Source of the DNA: an uncultured Leucobacter sp.
Lineage (GTDB): Bacteria; Actinomycetota; Actinomycetes; Actinomycetales; Microbacteriaceae
Length of the DNA: 13,510 nt
Direction: 5' to 3'
Assembly (NCBI GenBank): GCA_937872275.1
Contig: CALMSE010000289.1
Coordinates: 1-13,510 of the forward strand
Shown here: in pieces, positions 1-6,485 of the stretch
Numbering within the stretch: the first letter of the stretch is position 1
Layout: each line of letters starts with the position of its first letter
Made by a program: the position numbers and the translations under genes
The notes under the pieces: generated by a model
Told to the model about the DNA's origin: nothing
Database searches by the model: none
What the model saw: only the letters and a program-made list of their open reading frames with translations

Positions 1-1262
1 CAGTCGCGAGGCTCGAGCGGATCCAGCGGTTCCGTGAGCTGCTCGCCGGCCGGGAACCCGCTCGCAACCTCATCGGTGCCGGGGCCGGCGTCGGGTTCGG
101 GTTCGGCGTCGCCCGTTCCACCGTCCGCGGCATCCTTCGTGGTGCCCGTTGCAGCGCCCTCAGCCGCGCCTTCCGCTGGCGGATCCCGGAAGTCGGAGTC
201 GACGAGGAACTGGCGATCCTCGTCGAGCGCCTCGTATTCGGCGGTCTCGGTGCGGGGGTCGAAGGGAACCTCGGGCATCTCGTCGAGCAACTGCCGCACC
301 TCGCCTTCGGAGAGTGCGGGATCGGCGGAAGCGGGGCGGAGGGACCCGGTGGCGCCCGACCGGCCGAGTCGGTCGACCAGTCGATCGAGCATGCCGACGG
401 CGTCGTCGACGACGGCCTCGTCGTGGGTCTCGACGCCGTGCAGCAGCCACCGGGCGACCTCGAGCTGGTGGTGCAGCAGGGCCCGGGCGCGCAGTTCCCG
501 GATGCCCCCCAGACCGCGGCGCACCGAATACCGGCTGAGCACGGCGTCGAGCACCTCGGAGCCGGCGGCGAGCAGCCATGAGAGATCAGCCGCCGGGTCG
601 CCGACCGACAGCTCGGACCAGCCGAGCACGCCGGTGATCCGCTCGTCCTCGACGAGCAGCTGGTCGGCGTCGAGGGAGCCGTGCACCACCGTGGGGGCGA
701 AGTCCCAGAGCCGGGCCGCCGCGATCGCCTCGTCCCAGTGCGCATGCACCGTCTCGGGCAGCAGCCGGGTCTCGGCGGCTCGGGCGATGAGCCGAGCTGC
801 CTGCTCGCGCACCTCCTCGGCCGAGCGCATCGGAAGCCCCGCCTGCTGCACGAGCGACACCGGCAGCAGATGGATCGCCGCGAGCGCCTCGGCGACGGGC
901 TGCAGCAACAGCGCGTCCGACTCGAGCGCATCCGCCGTCACCTTCCCACCCGGCAGGAAGGTCGTGACGACCGCCCGCGTCTCACCCGCCCGCGTGATGC
1001 CGCGGGCCTCGGGCACCTCGAAGGGCAGCGCGCTGCGCGCCCCGTCGGCGAGCGCCGCGAGCCCCAGGAGCTCTCCCGACTGCCGAACCTCGGCCGCCGG
1101 GCTCCGCGGTACGCGGATGATCAGCTCACCCTCCTCCGAGACGACCACCGCCGAGGTGTATTCGTCGCCGCCACCGTCGGAATGGAGGCGCGAGCCCAGG
1201 ACGTGCAGCCCGGGGACCGCCGAGGTAGCGAGCGCGGCTAAGGTAAGAGGGGTGCTGGCCAT
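1..1262 (-). CDS. APH/macrolide-phosphotransferase-like protein, probable pseudokinase (3' end outside window)
   Basis: 420 codons are visible from an ATG at 1262 and the frame is still open at the window edge. The fold resembles the aminoglycoside/macrolide phosphotransferase (APH, kinase-like) family. It has an N-lobe strand IIRVPR at about 48-53, a catalytic-loop-like HGSLDADQ at 194-201, a following LGW at 213-215 and the family's GDPAADL at 221-227. In active members the loop reads HGDLxxxN and the next strand carries a metal-binding Asp (I/L-D-W). Here the catalytic Asp is Ser196, the Asn is Gln201 and the metal Asp is Gly214. I therefore infer a non-catalytic or altered kinase fold rather than a resistance enzyme. 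From about residue 340 the protein becomes an acidic Glu/Asp/Ala/Gly/Pro-rich tail, probably disordered, which active APH enzymes lack. The gene is divergent from nudC with a 79-base gap. No Shine-Dalgarno is visible before the start, which fits a leaderless mRNA. I am confident it is a gene and less sure of the role. Confidence 0.85.
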   Translation of the reverse strand, partial: MASTPLTLAALATSAVPGLHVLGSRLHSDGGGDEYTSAVVVSEEGELIIRVPRSPAAEVRQSGELLGLAALADGARSALPFEVPEARGITRAGETRAVVTTFLPGGKVTADALESDALLLQPVAEALAAIHLLPVSLVQQAGLPMRSAEEVREQAARLIARAAETRLLPETVHAHWDEAIAAARLWDFAPTVVHGSLDADQLLVEDERITGVLGWSELSVGDPAADLSWLLAAGSEVLDAVLSRYSVRRGLGGIRELRARALLHHQLEVARWLLHGVETHDEAVVDDAVGMLDRLVDRLGRSGATGSLRPASADPALSEGEVRQLLDEMPEVPFDPRTETAEYEALDEDRQFLVDSDFRDPPAEGAAEGAATGTTKDAADGGTGDAEPEPDAGPGTDEVASGFPAGEQLTEPLDPLEPRD

Positions 1263-1268
1263 ACCCAC

Positions 1269-1274
1269 AGCGTA
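1269..1274 (-). promoter_or_regulatory. candidate -10 for a leaderless transcript of the phosphotransferase-like gene
   Basis: On the minus strand TACGCT is followed by exactly six bases and then the ATG at 1262, so transcription would start at the A of the ATG. No Shine-Dalgarno and no convincing -35 hexamer are visible. The same TANNNT-N6-start layout occurs at two other starts in this window. Confidence 0.35.
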
Positions 1275-1328
1275 GGGACCGGTGGAGGGAGCGGCCGTGC
1301 GCCACGCGCACGGTTCGCAAGCCGGCGC

Positions 1329-1334
1329 AGGAGG
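1329..1334 (+). promoter_or_regulatory. Shine-Dalgarno of nudC
   Basis: AGGAGG lies seven bases before the ATG at 1342. This decides the start against an in-frame upstream start at 1282, which has no such site and would add 20 residues unlike the family's N-terminus. Confidence 0.75.
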
Positions 1335-1341
1335 AGAGACC

Positions 1342-2271
1342 ATGACCCGAGCTGCCCATCCGCCGATGGCCGGAGGCGAGTTCGACCGTGACGCGGCGAC
1401 GCGGCTCGACGAGGCCGCCCTCGACGCGGCCTGGGCCGAGACGGGCAGCCGTCTGCTGCGCCTGCGCGACGGCGAGATCGCCGTTCGCGCGGCCGACGAG
1501 CACGGCGCGAAGCTCGACCTGGTTCCCGCGACCGGCGGTCGCGATGCCGATCGCCTCTACCTCGGCCGGCTCGCGGGCGATCCCGTCTTCGCCGCGGTGG
1601 CCACGGAAGAGGCTCCGCTCGGCGCGGAGCCCGCGGCCGGCTGGCTGCCGCCCTTCGACTTCGCCTGGAAGCTTCCCGAGGTCGAGGCGGAGATGCTCGC
1701 CGTGGCCTTCGCACTCACGGCGTGGCACCGATCCTCGGCGTTCTCCCCCCGGGACGGCAGCGCCACTATCCCGGCCAACGGCGGCTGGGCGCGGCACGAC
1801 TCCCACGGGGGCGAGCACTTCCCGCGCACCGATCCGGTGGTGATCGTGCTCGTCGAGCACGAGGACCGGCTGCTGCTCGGCTCCAACGTGCTCTGGGAGA
1901 GCGGCCGCTTCTCGCTGCTCGCCGGCTTCGTCGAAGCGGGGGAGTCGGCCGAGCAGGCCGTGGTGCGCGAGATCGAGGAGGAAGCGGGCGTGCTCGTCGA
2001 CGACGTGCGGTACGTCGCGTCGCAGCCCTGGCCCTTCCCGCGCTCGTTCATGCTGGGCTTCCGGGCCCGCCTCGTCGAGGGGGCGGATCCCGAGGCGCTG
2101 AACCCCGACCCTGCCGAGATCTCGGAGCTTCGCTGGTTCACCCGCGAGGAGTTGCGAGACCCGGCCCCGGGGATCCGGCTGCCGATGCCGGTGTCGATCG
2201 CGCGCTGGATGATCGACCGCTGGGTGGAGGAGGGGGACCGCGGCAGGGCGGCGGACGGCGGCCGTGGCTGA
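1342..2271 (+). CDS. nudC: NudC-type NAD+ diphosphatase (Nudix hydrolase)
   Basis: 309 residues. The enzyme family hydrolyses NAD(H) to NMN(H) and AMP, and E. coli NudC also removes NAD caps from RNA. A complete Nudix box matching Gx5Ex7REUxEExGU runs from Gly195 to Val217. The NudC-specific SQPWPFP signature lies at 227-233, the usual ten residues or so downstream. The zinc-ribbon region (about 128-157, from WHRSSAF to just before the Nudix fold) has none of the four cysteines found in E. coli NudC, so this protein probably folds there without zinc. The start follows a good AGGAGG site. The stop overlaps the GTG start of the helicase gene by eight bases, so the two are probably translationally coupled in one operon. 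The nudC-uvrD2 adjacency matches the M. tuberculosis Rv3199c-Rv3198c order, from memory. The identification is strong; substrate preference cannot be read from sequence. Confidence 0.95.
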   Translation: MTRAAHPPMAGGEFDRDAATRLDEAALDAAWAETGSRLLRLRDGEIAVRAADEHGAKLDLVPATGGRDADRLYLGRLAGDPVFAAVATEEAPLGAEPAAGWLPPFDFAWKLPEVEAEMLAVAFALTAWHRSSAFSPRDGSATIPANGGWARHDSHGGEHFPRTDPVVIVLVEHEDRLLLGSNVLWESGRFSLLAGFVEAGESAEQAVVREIEEEAGVLVDDVRYVASQPWPFPRSFMLGFRARLVEGADPEALNPDPAEISELRWFTREELRDPAPGIRLPMPVSIARWMIDRWVEEGDRGRAADGGRG

Positions 2272-3967
2272 CGATCTGCTCGCGGGGCTCGACCCCGATC
2301 AGCGCGTCATCGCCGAATGCCTGCGCGGCCCGGTCGCCGTGCTCGCGGGCGCGGGGACCGGGAAGACGCGTACCATCACGCACCGCATCGCGCACGGCGT
2401 GCGGACCGGGGTGTACACCCCGGAGCGCGTGCTCGCGGTCACCTTCACCCGGAAGGCGGCGGGGGAGATGCAGGCGCGACTGCGCGCGCTCGGCGCCGAG
2501 GGCGTGCGCGCGCAGACCTTCCACGGCGCGGCGCTCGCCCAGCTCGGATACTTCTGGCCGGAGCTCGTCGGGGGTTCCGCGCCGCAGGTGCTCGGCGGCA
2601 AGGTGCCGGTGGTCTCCCAGGCGGCGGAGTCGCTCGGCATCGAGCTGCACCGTGAATCGCTGCGGGACATCGCCGCGGAGATCGAGTGGCGCAAGGTGTC
2701 GATGCTGAGCCTCGAGAGCTACGGCGAGCGGCTCCGGGGGGCGGGCGGGGACGCGCGCGCGACCCCGTCGGGGGTGAGCGCCGAGCAGTTGATCGCGATC
2801 CAGGAGCGCTACGGCGAATTGCTGGACGAGCGGCGGCAGATCGACTTCGAAGACGTGCTCATCCTCATGACGGGCATGCTGGCGGCGGAACCCCGAGCCG
2901 CGATGCAGGTGCGGGAGCGCTACCGCTTCTTCACCGTGGACGAGTACCAGGACGTCTCCCCGCTGCAGCACGCCCTGCTGCGGGCCTGGCTCGGCGAGCG
3001 AGAAGACGTCTGCGTGGTGGGCGATGCGAGCCAGACCATCTACGGCTTCGCCGGTGCGACGAGCGAGTACCTGCTGCGCTTCGCCTCCGAGCATCCTGGC
3101 GCGCGCGAGTTCCGGCTGGAGCGGAACTACCGCAGTGCCGAACCGGTGGTGCGCGCGGCGAACCGGCTCATGCGCGGGCGCCCGGGCGCCCTGACCCTCG
3201 AAGCGGTGCGCGAGGCCGCGCCGGGTGCGGCGGGAGTCCGGCCCAGCTTCGAGTGGTTCGCGAGCGAGCAGGAGGAGGCCCGTGCGGTGGCGGCCTCGGT
3301 GCGCGCCGCGGTCGACGCCGGAACCCCCGCCGCGGAGATCGCCGTGCTCTACCGCACCAACGCCCAGTCGGCGGCGATCGAGGCCGAGCTCGAACGCGTC
3401 GGCCTCTCCGTGCGGGTGCACGGCGCCCAGCGCTTCTTCGACCGCGCGGAGGTGCGCCAGGCGGTGATGCTCATCCGCGGCCAGGCGAAGGCGGCCGACG
3501 ACCGCCCCCTCTTCCAGATCGTCATCGATATGCTCCGCGCCTGCGGCTGGACTTCGGAGCCGCCCGAGGGAGCGGCCGCGCGCGAGCGCTGGCAGGCGCT
3601 GGGGGCGATCCTCACACTCGTCGACGAGCAGCCGCCGGGCACCGGCATCGCCGAGTTCAGCGAGGAGCTGCTCGCCCGCTCGCGCACGCATCACGAGCCC
3701 GCGCTCGACGCGGTGACGCTGAGCGCGATTCACGCGGCGAAGGGCCTGGAGTGGTCGCTCGTGCACCTCATCGGCATGAGCGAGGGACTGCTCCCGATCT
3801 CCTACGCGACTGCCGAGGCCGCGGTCGACGAGGAACGGCGGCTCGCCTACGTCGCCATCACCCGGGCTCGCGACGAGCTGCGGATCTCGGGCACGGCGGG
3901 CGGGGCCCGAGGTCATCGCGTCCCCTCGAGCTTTCTCGCCGAGGCGGGGATTCCCGCGGCCGGCTGA
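2264..3967 (+). CDS. UvrD/Rep superfamily 1A DNA helicase, short UvrD2-like form
   Basis: 567 residues from a GTG start overlapping the nudC stop. It is an ATP-dependent 3'-5' DNA translocase/helicase by family. The motor motifs are complete: Walker A AGAGTGKT at 28-35, motif Ia VTFTRKAAGEM just after 60, motif II DEYQD at 226-230, motif III GDASQTIYGFAGA from 253, motif IV RNYRS at 287-291, motif V HAAKGLEW at 490-497 and motif VI VAITRARDEL at 530-539. Only 28 residues follow motif VI. E. coli UvrD is about 720 residues, and mycobacterial UvrD2 (about 700) has a tetracysteine linker and an HRDC domain after the motor; both are missing here. No frameshift is visible at the 3' end, so this looks like a naturally motor-only protein. 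The last 55 bases overlap the convergent cyclodehydratase-like gene. By position next to nudC it corresponds to uvrD2; the exact orthology is inference. Confidence 0.95.
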   Translation: MADDLLAGLDPDQRVIAECLRGPVAVLAGAGTGKTRTITHRIAHGVRTGVYTPERVLAVTFTRKAAGEMQARLRALGAEGVRAQTFHGAALAQLGYFWPELVGGSAPQVLGGKVPVVSQAAESLGIELHRESLRDIAAEIEWRKVSMLSLESYGERLRGAGGDARATPSGVSAEQLIAIQERYGELLDERRQIDFEDVLILMTGMLAAEPRAAMQVRERYRFFTVDEYQDVSPLQHALLRAWLGEREDVCVVGDASQTIYGFAGATSEYLLRFASEHPGAREFRLERNYRSAEPVVRAANRLMRGRPGALTLEAVREAAPGAAGVRPSFEWFASEQEEARAVAASVRAAVDAGTPAAEIAVLYRTNAQSAAIEAELERVGLSVRVHGAQRFFDRAEVRQAVMLIRGQAKAADDRPLFQIVIDMLRACGWTSEPPEGAAARERWQALGAILTLVDEQPPGTGIAEFSEELLARSRTHHEPALDAVTLSAIHAAKGLEWSLVHLIGMSEGLLPISYATAEAAVDEERRLAYVAITRARDELRISGTAGGARGHRVPSSFLAEAGIPAAG

Positions 3968-4869
3968 GCGGCGCGATCGGGTCGAGCCGCTCGGGCCGAC
4001 TCCCCGCGTGCCGGACCACGGCACGGGCATTCGGGGTGAGGGGCCAGGGGGTGCGGAACGGAGGCGAGCTCCGGGAGCCCCGAGGTGACACCGACCCGCA
4101 GCCGGGTCGAGGCGAGGGAGCCGTCGCCGCGCTGCCAGCGGCGGATGGCGGCGACCGCGAGCTCCGCGGCCGCCGCGGCCGCGGGCGGTGTCTCCGCCGC
4201 CGGTGTTCGGTCGAGCAGCTGCGCCGCCACCAGGGGGAGGGCGGGATCCGCATCGACCCCGTGCTCGGTGGCGCAGCGTGCGCAGGGGGAGCCCGCGGGT
4301 TCCGTCAACGGGCCGAGCCAGAATCCGCGGTCGGTGAATCTCACGGTCAGTCGCGGCAGCCGTTCCGAGAGCAGGACGAGCCCGGGGTCCGGGACCCCGA
4401 CGAAGCGCTCGACGGCGATGAGGAGGTCGGGCTCGGGGCCGATGCGCGATGAGCCCCCGGGCTGCGACTCCCGCACCCGATGGCCCGCGCGGGAGAGGGC
4501 TTCGCCGATCCGCTCATGCGCGATGCCCGTGCCGGGGAGTGCGATGAGGAGGGCGCCGGCGCGTCGCGAGCCCGAACGGTCCGGTCGGTGAGCGCCGGGT
4601 GGGTCCTCCGGTCGTCCGCACTCGACGAGTATCGGGGCGAGCCGTTCCACCACGCGCCTCCAGTCCGCGGCCGTGACGCCGTACCGCCGCAGGCGGCGGC
4701 CATCGGGTGCGAGCGGAAGGCCCGCGCGGAAGGCTCCGACGAGCCGCTGCACGCCTGGCGAGGGGTGCGGGATGCTCGCGTAAGGAGGTTCGAAGCCCAC
4801 CCGGAGCGCATCGGGACCCTCCCAGCAGACGGGAAGCGCGGGGTCGATGCGGTATCGGGTGCCGGTCAT
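3913..4869 (-). CDS. ThiF/E1-like 'bacteriocin cyclodehydratase domain' family protein, Rv3196-like
   Basis: 318 residues from the ATG at 4869. An in-frame GTG at 4884 would add five residues but has no ribosome site. The N-terminus (YRIDPALPVCWEGPDALRVG), the CARC pair (Cys196, Cys199) followed by TEHGVDADP, and the C-terminal HPECPC (Cys281, Cys283) match the actinobacterial family usually annotated as TOMM precursor leader-binding or cyclodehydratase-domain protein. In E1/ThiF proteins the paired cysteines bind structural zinc. The nucleotide-binding glycine loop expected after the strand at about 105-112 is degenerate (PGTGIAHERIGEAL). No precursor peptide, YcaO or dehydrogenase gene is in the window, so a thiazole/oxazole pathway is not supported. 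The biological role of the family is unknown to me. The start lies 107 bases downstream of the metallopeptidase stop on the same strand, and the 3' end overlaps the helicase gene by 55 bases. Confidence 0.8.
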   Translation of the reverse strand: MTGTRYRIDPALPVCWEGPDALRVGFEPPYASIPHPSPGVQRLVGAFRAGLPLAPDGRRLRRYGVTAADWRRVVERLAPILVECGRPEDPPGAHRPDRSGSRRAGALLIALPGTGIAHERIGEALSRAGHRVRESQPGGSSRIGPEPDLLIAVERFVGVPDPGLVLLSERLPRLTVRFTDRGFWLGPLTEPAGSPCARCATEHGVDADPALPLVAAQLLDRTPAAETPPAAAAAAELAVAAIRRWQRGDGSLASTRLRVGVTSGLPELASVPHPLAPHPECPCRGPARGESARAARPDRAAQPAAGIPASARKLEGTR

Positions 4870-4902
4870 GGCTCCACTGTGCACCAGCGGGGAAGCCCGG
4901 GC

Positions 4903-4914
4903 GGGGTTATCCCC
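4903..4914. other. short GGGG-TTAT-CCCC hairpin between minus-strand genes
   Basis: A four-base stem with a four-base loop lies 33 bases upstream of the cyclodehydratase-like ATG. It may be part of that gene's promoter region or leader. It contains TTATCCCCA, one base off a DnaA box, but it is solitary. Confidence 0.3.
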
Positions 4915-4939
4915 ATGAAAAGACGGGAATCACCGCGTT

Positions 4940-4960
4940 CACAGCTCGATCAGGGCTGTG
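4940..4960. repeat. 21-base inverted repeat CACAGC-N9-GCTGTG
   Basis: A perfect six-base inverted repeat with a nine-base spacer lies 16 bases beyond the metallopeptidase stop and upstream of the cyclodehydratase-like gene. It could be a weak terminator hairpin for the metallopeptidase mRNA, though no T tract follows on the minus strand. It could also be an operator for the next gene. The sequence alone does not decide. Confidence 0.4.
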
Positions 4961-4976
4961 CACGACGAATGGCGCG

Positions 4977-6368
4977 TCAGCGCGGGGTCTCCGGATCCGC
5001 CCCCTCGTCGTCGGGAAGCCCCTGCTCGAGCAGTTTCGCGAGCTCGCGATCGAACTCGTCGGGCTCCGTCGCCGCAGGCTCCGCACCGGCGAGGCCGAGG
5101 CGCTCGAGCAGTCTGGCGGGGTGCTCGATCTCCTCCGCGCTCGGCAGCAGATCGGGGTGCGCCCAGAGCTCGTCGCGCCGGGAGATGCCTCCGCGCTCCG
5201 CCAGCAGACGCCACAGCGCCGCGGCCTCGCGCAGCTTCCGGGGCCGAAGCTCGAGGCCGACCAGCGTGCTGAAGGCGTGTTCCGCGGGCCCGCCCGTGGC
5301 CCGCCGCCGCCGCACCATCTCGGCGATCGCGTCCGTGCCGGGCAGTCGCACCGTCGCATCGGCCGTCACCGCGTCCACCCAGCCCTCGATCAGCGCGAGC
5401 ATCGTCTCGAGCCTCGCGTGCGCCGCCTCCTGCTCCGGAGACTTCGGAGGGATGAGCGCGCCGCTCGAGACGAGCTCCTGGATCCGCTGGGTGTCCGACG
5501 GGTCCATGTCGCGCGCGAGCTCTTCGATGTGCGCCGTGTCGATGCGGATGCCGCGCGCATAGTCGGTGATCGCCGTCAGCATGTGGAGGCGCAGCCACTT
5601 CGCATGGCGGAACAGCCGTGCATGCGCCAGCTCGCGCACCGCGAGGTACAGCGTCACCGCCTCCGAATCCTGCTCCAGCCCCTCGGCGAACGCCGCCACC
5701 CCGCTGGGGATCAGCGCACCGCCCTCGCGTCCGGGCCCGGTGAGCAGCGGGATCCCGACGTCCCCGGCCGCGGCCACCTCCTGCGAGAGCTTGCCGACGA
5801 CCTGGCCCAGCTGCGTGGCGAAGAGCGTGCCGCCGACGCTCCGCAGCATCGGGGCGAGACCCCCGAGCGAGTCCGAGAGCTCCTCCGGGAGCTGACTCGA
5901 GAGCGCGTCCATGAGCGTGCGCGAGATCGACTCTGCCACGGGCTCGGCCAGGCCGATCCACGTGTCGACGCTCTGCTGCACCCACTCGATGCGGGAGATC
6001 GCGCGAGGGGAGTCGGAGGTCTGGCCCACATCGGTCGCCTCGTCGAGCCAGAGTCCGGCCACGGGGAAGGCGCGCAGCACGGGCGCCGGATCCGCGGCCT
6101 CCCCGCCCTGCCCCGCGATGTCGATCGCGGTGCGCCTCGTCACCGACCAGTCGATGCCGTCCCCGGGGTTCTGCATGGCCTGACGCAGAGAGGCGAAGAG
6201 CCCCTGCACCGCCGCGCTGTCGGTCGAGAGGCCCGCGGCCTGCGCGAAGGCGGCCGGGTCGATGCCCTCGACCGGCGCGCCGCCCCCCGACAGCAGCTCC
6301 TGCAGCAGCCGCTGCAGCTCGTTCATGGCGTCGTCGCCCTCGGGTGTGCCCTGCTCGTCCGCGCTCAT
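4977..6368 (-). CDS. zinc-dependent metallopeptidase of the Zincin_2/DUF2342 family (Rv3195-like)
   Basis: 463 residues from the second of two consecutive ATGs. AGGGAG (6375-6380) lies six bases before the ATG at 6368 but only three before the one at 6371, so 6368 is preferred; the difference is one residue. The family is annotated as zincin-like metallopeptidase or 'putative hydrolase, coenzyme F420 biosynthesis associated' and is widespread in actinobacteria, but its substrate is not known to me. There is no HExxH. The family's conserved block is present instead as RELAHARLFRHAKWL, with Glu246, His249 and His255 the likely metal or catalytic residues. No signal peptide or membrane segment is visible. 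The C-terminus (about 435-463) is acidic and low in complexity. The gene is divergent from the PDZ/Lon-like protease over a 117-base gap, the same arrangement as Rv3194c/Rv3195, and upstream of the cyclodehydratase-like gene, with which it may be cotranscribed. Confidence 0.88.
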   Translation of the reverse strand: MSADEQGTPEGDDAMNELQRLLQELLSGGGAPVEGIDPAAFAQAAGLSTDSAAVQGLFASLRQAMQNPGDGIDWSVTRRTAIDIAGQGGEAADPAPVLRAFPVAGLWLDEATDVGQTSDSPRAISRIEWVQQSVDTWIGLAEPVAESISRTLMDALSSQLPEELSDSLGGLAPMLRSVGGTLFATQLGQVVGKLSQEVAAAGDVGIPLLTGPGREGGALIPSGVAAFAEGLEQDSEAVTLYLAVRELAHARLFRHAKWLRLHMLTAITDYARGIRIDTAHIEELARDMDPSDTQRIQELVSSGALIPPKSPEQEAAHARLETMLALIEGWVDAVTADATVRLPGTDAIAEMVRRRRATGGPAEHAFSTLVGLELRPRKLREAAALWRLLAERGGISRRDELWAHPDLLPSAEEIEHPARLLERLGLAGAEPAATEPDEFDRELAKLLEQGLPDDEGADPETPR

Positions 6369-6395
6369 CATCCGCTCCCTGCCTGCTCCTCCTCC

Positions 6396-6401
6396 ACGCT
6401 A
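6396..6401 (-). promoter_or_regulatory. candidate -10 of the metallopeptidase gene
   Basis: TAGCGT on the minus strand fits TANNNT and lies about 28 bases before the ATG, leaving a short leader that still contains the AGGGAG ribosome site. No good -35 is visible. Confidence 0.3.
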
Positions 6402-6426
6402 CGGCACCGGGGTCAGATTCTGCTGC

Positions 6427-6432
6427 TAGATT
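6427..6432 (+). promoter_or_regulatory. candidate -10 of the PDZ/Lon-like protease gene
   Basis: TAGATT fits TANNNT in a locally less GC-rich patch of the divergent gap, about 54 bases before the ATG at 6486. The -35 region is not recognisable. Confidence 0.3.
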
Positions 6433-6485
6433 GTGGCCTCGCGGCGACCGGGCGTTGCGCTCGCTGCGAACAGAGCGGGGGCGGC

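Noticed and set aside
34..1275. Plus-strand open frame of 413 codons across the first gene
   Set aside because: It mirrors the real minus-strand phosphotransferase-like gene. The translation is Ser/Ala/Arg-rich without any domain, the usual result of high GC at third positions.
2138..4030. Minus-strand open frame of 630 codons opposite the helicase
   Set aside because: Arg/His/Leu/Gly-rich antisense of a gene with all helicase motifs; no recognisable protein.
4907..4915. TTATCCCCA, one base from a DnaA box
   Set aside because: Single copy in a short gap with no cluster, no AT-rich unwinding region and no origin genes nearby; it is also explained by the GGGG-TTAT-CCCC hairpin.
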